Source of the DNA: Neoroseomonas terrae
GTDB taxonomy: Bacteria; Pseudomonadota; Alphaproteobacteria; Acetobacterales; Acetobacteraceae
Assembly (NCBI RefSeq): GCF_018129025.1
Contig: NZ_JAAEDI010000022.1
Span: forward strand, 45,146 to 109,145
DNA length: 64,000 nucleotides
Reading direction: 5' to 3'
The notes below the pieces were generated by a model. The model was not told where the DNA came from. It did not search any database and worked only from the letters and a program-made list of their open reading frames with translations. Both the position numbers and the translations under genes were made by a program. Below are positions 59,562 through 64,000 of the stretch, piece after piece; within the stretch, counting starts at the first letter, position 1, and every line of letters begins with the position of its first letter.

Positions 59562-60290
59562 ATGACGGCCTTGATCGAGATCGAGCGCTTCACCAAGCGC
59601 TTCGGCGCCTTCACGGCCGTGGACGACGTGTCGTTCTCGGTCGATCGCGGGGAGGTCGTCGGCTTCCTCGGGCCGAATGGCGCCGGCAAGTCCACCACGA
59701 TGAAGATGCTGGCCGGCTTCGTGACGCCCACGGCCGGTACCGCGCGGATCTGCGGGAAGGACGTGGTAGACGACCCCGTGGCGGCCAAGCGCAGCCTGGG
59801 CTACCTGCCCGAGGGCGCGCCGACCTATCCCGAAATGACGGTGACGGGCTTCCTGCACTTCGTCGCCCGCATCCGCGGCTATCGCGGCATCGAGGCCGGC
59901 GAGCGGGTCGAGGACGCGATGGAGCTGACGCAGCTCGAAAGCGTGCAGCTCCAGCCGATCGAGACGCTGTCGAAGGGCTTCAAGCGTCGCGTCGGCCTCG
60001 CGCAATCCCTGCTGCACGACCCGCCCGTGCTGGTGCTGGACGAACCCACCGACGGCCTCGACCCCAATCAGAAGCACGAGGTGCGCGAGCTGATCCGCCG
60101 CATGGCGCCGCAGAAGGCGATCCTGATCTCCACCCACATCCTGGAGGAGGTGGAGGCGGTATGCTCGCGGGCGATCATCATCGCCGGCGGCCGCGTGCTG
60201 GCGGACGGCACGCCGGCCTCCCTCACCGCGCCGGGCGAATCGCTCGAACAGGTGTTCCGCACCATGACCATGCCGAAGGCAGCCGCCTGA
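59562..60290 (+). CDS. ABC transporter ATP-binding protein, GldA-like
   Basis: ATPase of 242 aa of the GldA/NatA exporter group. Walker A GPNGAGKSTTMKMLAGF, signature LSKGFKRRVGLAQ (LSKG instead of LSGG), Walker B VLVLDEPTDGLDPNQ. It starts MTALIEIERFTKRFG at 59562 (gggga upstream) and ends in a TGATG overlap with the permease. It forms a four-gene module with the three genes downstream. Confidence 0.92.
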   Translation: MTALIEIERFTKRFGAFTAVDDVSFSVDRGEVVGFLGPNGAGKSTTMKMLAGFVTPTAGTARICGKDVVDDPVAAKRSLGYLPEGAPTYPEMTVTGFLHFVARIRGYRGIEAGERVEDAMELTQLESVQLQPIETLSKGFKRRVGLAQSLLHDPPVLVLDEPTDGLDPNQKHEVRELIRRMAPQKAILISTHILEEVEAVCSRAIIIAGGRVLADGTPASLTAPGESLEQVFRTMTMPKAAA

Positions 60291-61018
60291 TGGGCGCGCT
60301 GATCGTCGCCCGCCGCGAGCTCGCGGGATACTTCGCGACCCCCGTCGCCTACGTCTTCATCGTCATCTTCCTGATGATGGCCGGCGCGCTGACCTTCACC
60401 CTCGGCGGCTTCTTCGCGCGCGGCCAGGCGGATCTCGGCCCGTTCTTCACCTTCGTGCCCTGGCTGTTCCTGTTCCTGGTGCCCGCGCTGACGATGCGGC
60501 TGTGGGCGGAAGAACGCCGGCTCGGCACCATCGAATTGCTGCTGACCCTGCCGCTGCCGCAATGGCAGGCGGTGGTCGGCAAGTTCCTCGCCGCCTGGGC
60601 GTTCTGCATCATCGCGCTGCTGCTGACCTTTCCGCTGGTGCTGACGGTCAACTACCTTGGCGAGCCGGATAACGGCGTGATCGCCGCCGGCTACCTCGGC
60701 TGCCTGATGGTCGCCGGCGCCTTCCTCGCGGTTGGTGCGGCGATGTCCGCCACCACGAAGAACCAAGTCGTCGCATTCGTCCTCGCCGTCGCGGTCTGCT
60801 TCCTCTTTGCCGTTGCCGGCAGCCCGATCGTGACGGAGTTCCTCTCGCAGCGCCTGCCCGTGCTGGCCGAGATCGCGCGCGCCGTGTCGATCACCGAGCG
60901 CTTCAACAGCCTGACGCGCGGCGTCATCGCCCTGCGCGACCTGGTGTTCTTCGCGTCCTTTATGGGCTTCTTCCTGTTCGTGAACGCCGTGGTCATCGAC
61001 CACCGCAAGGCGGATTGA
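60290..61018 (+). CDS. ABC transporter permease, GldF-like
   Basis: Six-helix ABC-2-type membrane protein of 242 aa (ARRELAGYFATPVAYVFIVIFLMMAG opens; TFVPWLFLFLVPALTMRLWAEERRLGTIELLLTLPLP contains the ABC-2 EERRxGTxExLLTxP motif). Start ATG 60290 overlaps the ATPase stop by one base. The family exports an unidentified substrate; in Bacteroidetes the orthologues act in gliding motility, but non-gliding Proteobacteria also have them. Confidence 0.9.
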   Translation: MGALIVARRELAGYFATPVAYVFIVIFLMMAGALTFTLGGFFARGQADLGPFFTFVPWLFLFLVPALTMRLWAEERRLGTIELLLTLPLPQWQAVVGKFLAAWAFCIIALLLTFPLVLTVNYLGEPDNGVIAAGYLGCLMVAGAFLAVGAAMSATTKNQVVAFVLAVAVCFLFAVAGSPIVTEFLSQRLPVLAEIARAVSITERFNSLTRGVIALRDLVFFASFMGFFLFVNAVVIDHRKAD

Positions 61019-61023
61019 CCGAG

Positions 61024-62955
61024 ATGACCGGCACCTCTCCTCCCCGCCCGGGCAGCCGGCGGATCTGGTCTTCGGCGCTTGGCCTGGTCGCGGCGGCCGT
61101 GCTCGCCATCGGCGTGAACATGCTGGTGGACCGGCTGGCGCCGCGCGCGCGCATCGACCTGACGCAGCAGCGGCTCTACACCTTGTCGGACGGCACCGTC
61201 TCCGTGCTGCGCGGTCTGCAGGACCCGATCACGCTGCGGCTGTTCTACTCGCGCCGCCTCGGCGCCGCCGTGCCCGCCTACGGTTCCTATGCCGAGCGCG
61301 TGCGCGCCATGCTCGAGGAATACGTCGCCATCTCCGGCGGGAAGATCCGGCTGGAAGTGTTCGACCCCGAGCCCTTCTCCGAAACCGAGGACCGCGCCCT
61401 CGCCCTCGGCATGCAGGGCGTTCCGGTCGACCAGTCCGGCGAGCAGATCTATTTCGGCATCGCCGGCAGCAACCTGCTGGACGATGAGCGCTCGATCGCC
61501 TTCTTCCAGCCGGAGCGCGAGCGCTTCCTGGAATTCGACGTGACGCGGATGGTTTATGAGCTGTCCAATCCGCGACGGCCGGTGGTCGGCGTGATGTCCA
61601 GCCTGCCGATGAACGGCGACCCGCGCGCGATGATGATGATGCGCGGCGGCCCCGCACCCCAGCCCTTCGCCGTGATGCAGACGCTGCGCCAGTTCTACAC
61701 GGTGCAGGACGTGCCGCTCGACACGCAGCGCATCCCGGACGAGGTCCAGGTGCTGATGGTCGTGCATCCGCAAAACCTGTCGGATGCGACGCAATACGCG
61801 ATCGACCAGTTCGTCATGCGCGGCGGCAAGCTGATGGTCTTCGTGGATCCGCTCTCCGAGGGGCAGGCCGGCCGCCCCGGCCCCGGCGGCCGCCCGCCGA
61901 CCGACACCTCCTCGCAGCTCAACCGCCTGCTGAACGCCTGGGGTATCGATGCACCGAACGAGGCGGTGGTGCTGGACCTGCGCGGCGCCTGGCGCGTGCG
62001 CGCAAACCCGAACGACCGCGTGCAGGCGGTGGATTACCTCGCCTGGTTCAACCTGCAGGGTGACTCGATCAACAACGAGGAAGTCGCGACGGCGCAGCTC
62101 AACCAGGTCACGGTCGCGGCGGCCGGGCATCTGCGCCAGCGCGACGGCTCCGGCATCGAGTTCACCCCGCTGCTGACCAGCAGCGAGCGCAGCATGTTGG
62201 CCAATGTCGAACGCGTGCGGGACAATCCTGACCCGGCGCGCATCCTCGCGGAGTTCCGGTCCGAGAACCTCCGCCGTACGATCGCGGCGCGGGTGCGCGG
62301 CCAGCTCAACTCTGCCTTCCCCGACGGCCCGCCCCCGCCGCCGGAAGGCACTGAACGCCCGGCCGACTTCCCGGCCCATCGCGCGACCAGCAACGGCCCG
62401 GCGAACTTCGTCGTCTTCGCCGATGCGGACGTGCTGGAGGACCGCTTCTGGGTCCGCACCCAGGACTTCTTCGGCCAGCAGGTGGCGACGCCCTTCAGCG
62501 ACAACGGCTCGCTGGTCGCGAACATCGTCGACACCTTCGCGGGCGGCGACGCGCTGATCTCGCTGCGGTCGCGCGGCGAATCGATGCGCCCCTTCACGGT
62601 GGTGGACGACATCCGCCGCGATGCCGATGCCCGTTTCCGCCAGACGGAGCGCGAGCTGACCGAACGCCTCCAGCAGACCGAGCGCCGGCTGCGCGAGCTG
62701 CGTCAGGGCCAGGGCGCGCAGGCCGGCGCGGTGATAACGCCCGAGCAGCGCGCCGAGATCGACGCGGCGCGCGCGCAGATCCTTCAGACGCGACAGCAGC
62801 TTCGGGTCGTGCAGCTTGAGTTGCGGCGCGACATCGAGGGGATGGAGACCTGGATACGGGTGATCAACATCGCCGCGGTGCCGCTGCTGCTGGCGGCCTT
62901 CGCCATAGGCCTCGGCGTGATGCGCGCACGTCGGCGCAGCGCTGCACGGGCGTAA
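61024..62955 (+). CDS. GldG-like ABC transporter auxiliary protein
   Basis: A 643-aa membrane-anchored protein with one N-terminal helix (ALGLVAAAVLAIGVNMLV), a large periplasmic domain opening RIDLTQQRLYTLSDGTVSVLRGLQDPITLRLFYS, a coiled-coil segment about residues 535-610 (RQTERELTERLQQTERRLREL), and a C-terminal helix (IAAVPLLLAAFAIGLGVM). ATG 61024 is preferred; a TTG at 61015 would overlap the permease stop and is an alternative. The domain is the GldG/ABC_transp_aux family, partner of the GldF permease. Confidence 0.88.
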   Translation: MTGTSPPRPGSRRIWSSALGLVAAAVLAIGVNMLVDRLAPRARIDLTQQRLYTLSDGTVSVLRGLQDPITLRLFYSRRLGAAVPAYGSYAERVRAMLEEYVAISGGKIRLEVFDPEPFSETEDRALALGMQGVPVDQSGEQIYFGIAGSNLLDDERSIAFFQPERERFLEFDVTRMVYELSNPRRPVVGVMSSLPMNGDPRAMMMMRGGPAPQPFAVMQTLRQFYTVQDVPLDTQRIPDEVQVLMVVHPQNLSDATQYAIDQFVMRGGKLMVFVDPLSEGQAGRPGPGGRPPTDTSSQLNRLLNAWGIDAPNEAVVLDLRGAWRVRANPNDRVQAVDYLAWFNLQGDSINNEEVATAQLNQVTVAAAGHLRQRDGSGIEFTPLLTSSERSMLANVERVRDNPDPARILAEFRSENLRRTIAARVRGQLNSAFPDGPPPPPEGTERPADFPAHRATSNGPANFVVFADADVLEDRFWVRTQDFFGQQVATPFSDNGSLVANIVDTFAGGDALISLRSRGESMRPFTVVDDIRRDADARFRQTERELTERLQQTERRLRELRQGQGAQAGAVITPEQRAEIDAARAQILQTRQQLRVVQLELRRDIEGMETWIRVINIAAVPLLLAAFAIGLGVMRARRRSAARA

Positions 62956-62967
62956 GGGGGCATCGCC

Positions 62968-64000
62968 ATGCAACGCCGTACCCTTCTGCTGCTGAGCGGC
63001 GCGGCCGTCGTCGCCGTCGGCGGCGCGCTGCTGCTGAACCCGAACGAGACGCCGGCGCCCAGCCCGGCCGGCGCCGCCCTCGCCTTCCCCGGCCTGGCCC
63101 AACGGCTGCAAGCCGCCGCGAAGATCGTCGCGACCCGTCATGACGGCACGCTGGAGGTGGAACGCCGCGGCGATACCTGGGTGCTGCCCGCCAAGGGCGG
63201 CTACCCGGTTCGGCAGGACAAGGTGCGCGAACTGCTCACCGGCCTGACCGAGCTGCGCCTGACCGAGCCGCGCACCGCCAATCCGGACATGCTGGATCGC
63301 CTCGGGCTGGATGATCCGTCGCGCGTCGGATCGACGGCCACGCTGCTCCGCGTGCTTGATGCGCAGGGCCAGCCGATCGCGGAGCTGGTGATCGGCCGCC
63401 GCCGCGTCCGCACCCAGGGCAACGTGCCGGAAAGCGCCTTCGTCCGCCGCCCGAACGAGAACCAGGCCTGGCTCGCCGAAGGCCGAATCCCGGTCGATTC
63501 CGACCCGCAGCTGTGGCTCGACCGCGACATCGCGAACCTGCCGCGCGAGCGCGTCCAGCGCGTCGCCATCAACCGCACCGGCCAGCCGCCGCTGGTGCTC
63601 ACCCGCGGCGAAGGCCCGGACGGCAAGCTGCAGGTCACCGAGCCCGCCGATCCGCCGCCGACCGAGGAGACCAGCCTCGACGAAGTCGGCCGCGCCTTCG
63701 AATTCCTGACCTTTCTCGAGGTGAAGCCCGAGGCGGAGGCCCCCGGCGAGGCGCTCGGCGACAGCCGCTTCGAACTCACCGACAACCTCGCCATCGTCGT
63801 CCGCCCCCGCAAGGAGGGCGAGCAGATCTGGATCACCCTCGCCGCGGAGGGCGATGACGAGGCGACGCGCTTCAACGCGCGCTGGCGCGGCTGGGCCTAT
63901 CAGGTCGGTGCGTGGAAGGAAAAGGCGTTCATCCCGCTGCTCTCCGACTTGCAGCGGCAGCCTGAGCCCGAGGCGCCGGCCGAGGACGCGCCGGAGGCCC
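62968..64000 (+). CDS. DUF4340 domain protein (3' end outside window)
   Basis: Start ATG 62968 (MQRRTLLLLSGAAVVAVGGALLL), one N-terminal membrane helix, then a periplasmic domain with WVLPAKGGYPVRQDKVRELLTGLTELRLTEPRT and DRLGLDDPS, the DUF4340 pattern. I translated 344 codons without stop to the right edge. It follows gldG by 12 bp and completes the GldA-F-G-DUF4340 exporter module seen in Proteobacteria. The C-terminus, Pro/Glu-rich at the edge (PEPEAPAEDAPEA), is cut off. Confidence 0.85.
   Translation, partial: MQRRTLLLLSGAAVVAVGGALLLNPNETPAPSPAGAALAFPGLAQRLQAAAKIVATRHDGTLEVERRGDTWVLPAKGGYPVRQDKVRELLTGLTELRLTEPRTANPDMLDRLGLDDPSRVGSTATLLRVLDAQGQPIAELVIGRRRVRTQGNVPESAFVRRPNENQAWLAEGRIPVDSDPQLWLDRDIANLPRERVQRVAINRTGQPPLVLTRGEGPDGKLQVTEPADPPPTEETSLDEVGRAFEFLTFLEVKPEAEAPGEALGDSRFELTDNLAIVVRPRKEGEQIWITLAAEGDDEATRFNARWRGWAYQVGAWKEKAFIPLLSDLQRQPEPEAPAEDAPEA

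Overview
The window is a GC-rich (roughly two thirds or more G+C by eye) chromosomal segment of an alphaproteobacterium, most plausibly an Acetobacteraceae member close to Roseomonas-like genera. That placement is inferred from gene content and order (dnaE-lolD-lolE-lolC-proS-DUF1467-rnj-coaX-birA-nuoN..A; clpP-clpX-lon-hupB; metG-tatD-MBL; mfd-sdhE-recG), from the short 438-residue prolyl-tRNA synthetase, and from the AraC-free, phage-free housekeeping character of the region. No species is claimed. No insertion sequence, prophage, CRISPR array or rRNA was seen.

Layout. 1-4023: mazG (cut by the left edge) divergent from an amidase and an orphan peptide-type solute-binding protein. 4276-13167 (minus): dnaE, a methyltransferase, a Lol lipoprotein exporter with two tandem FtsX-type permeases, proS. 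13375-13465 (minus): a small RNA locus carrying the exact decamer TTTCCTCCCT between two hairpins, resembling the alphaproteobacterial alpha-r8/MmgR family. 13595-31398 (minus): DUF1467, RNase J, coaX, birA and an uninterrupted 14-gene nuoA-N operon for complex I. 31571-37077 (minus): tRNA-Asp, tRNA-Val, hupB, lon, clpX, clpP, a protein quality-control block with heat-shock-like promoter candidates. 37172-43460 (minus): metallo-hydrolase, an unrecognised glycosyltransferase-like protein, tatD, metG, holB, tmk. 43508-46659 (minus): cell-wall block dacA-like, rlpA, mltB-like. 46768-50199 (plus, apart from tRNA-Ser on minus): MmgE/PrpD, tRNA-Ser, a degenerate GGDEF membrane protein, a DsbA/FrnE-type oxidoreductase, tRNA-Val. 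50644-55258 (minus): outer-membrane barrel, mfd, sdhE; 55286-57406 (plus): recG. 57459-59404 (minus): peptide-type ABC ATPases D and F without permeases, preceded by a Fur-box-like palindrome. 59562-64000 (plus): GldA/GldF/GldG-like ABC exporter with a DUF4340 partner cut by the right edge.

Most of the window is ordinary core metabolism and replication/repair. The observations most worth following are the sRNA between DUF1467 and proS, a 75-nt extragenic repeat family with two well-preserved inverted copies between holB and tmk and two decayed copies elsewhere, the Fur-like site in front of the orphan OppDF pair, the unrecognised protein wedged between tatD and the metallo-hydrolase, the duplicated Lol permease, and the GGDEF-like protein whose signature motif has been lost.
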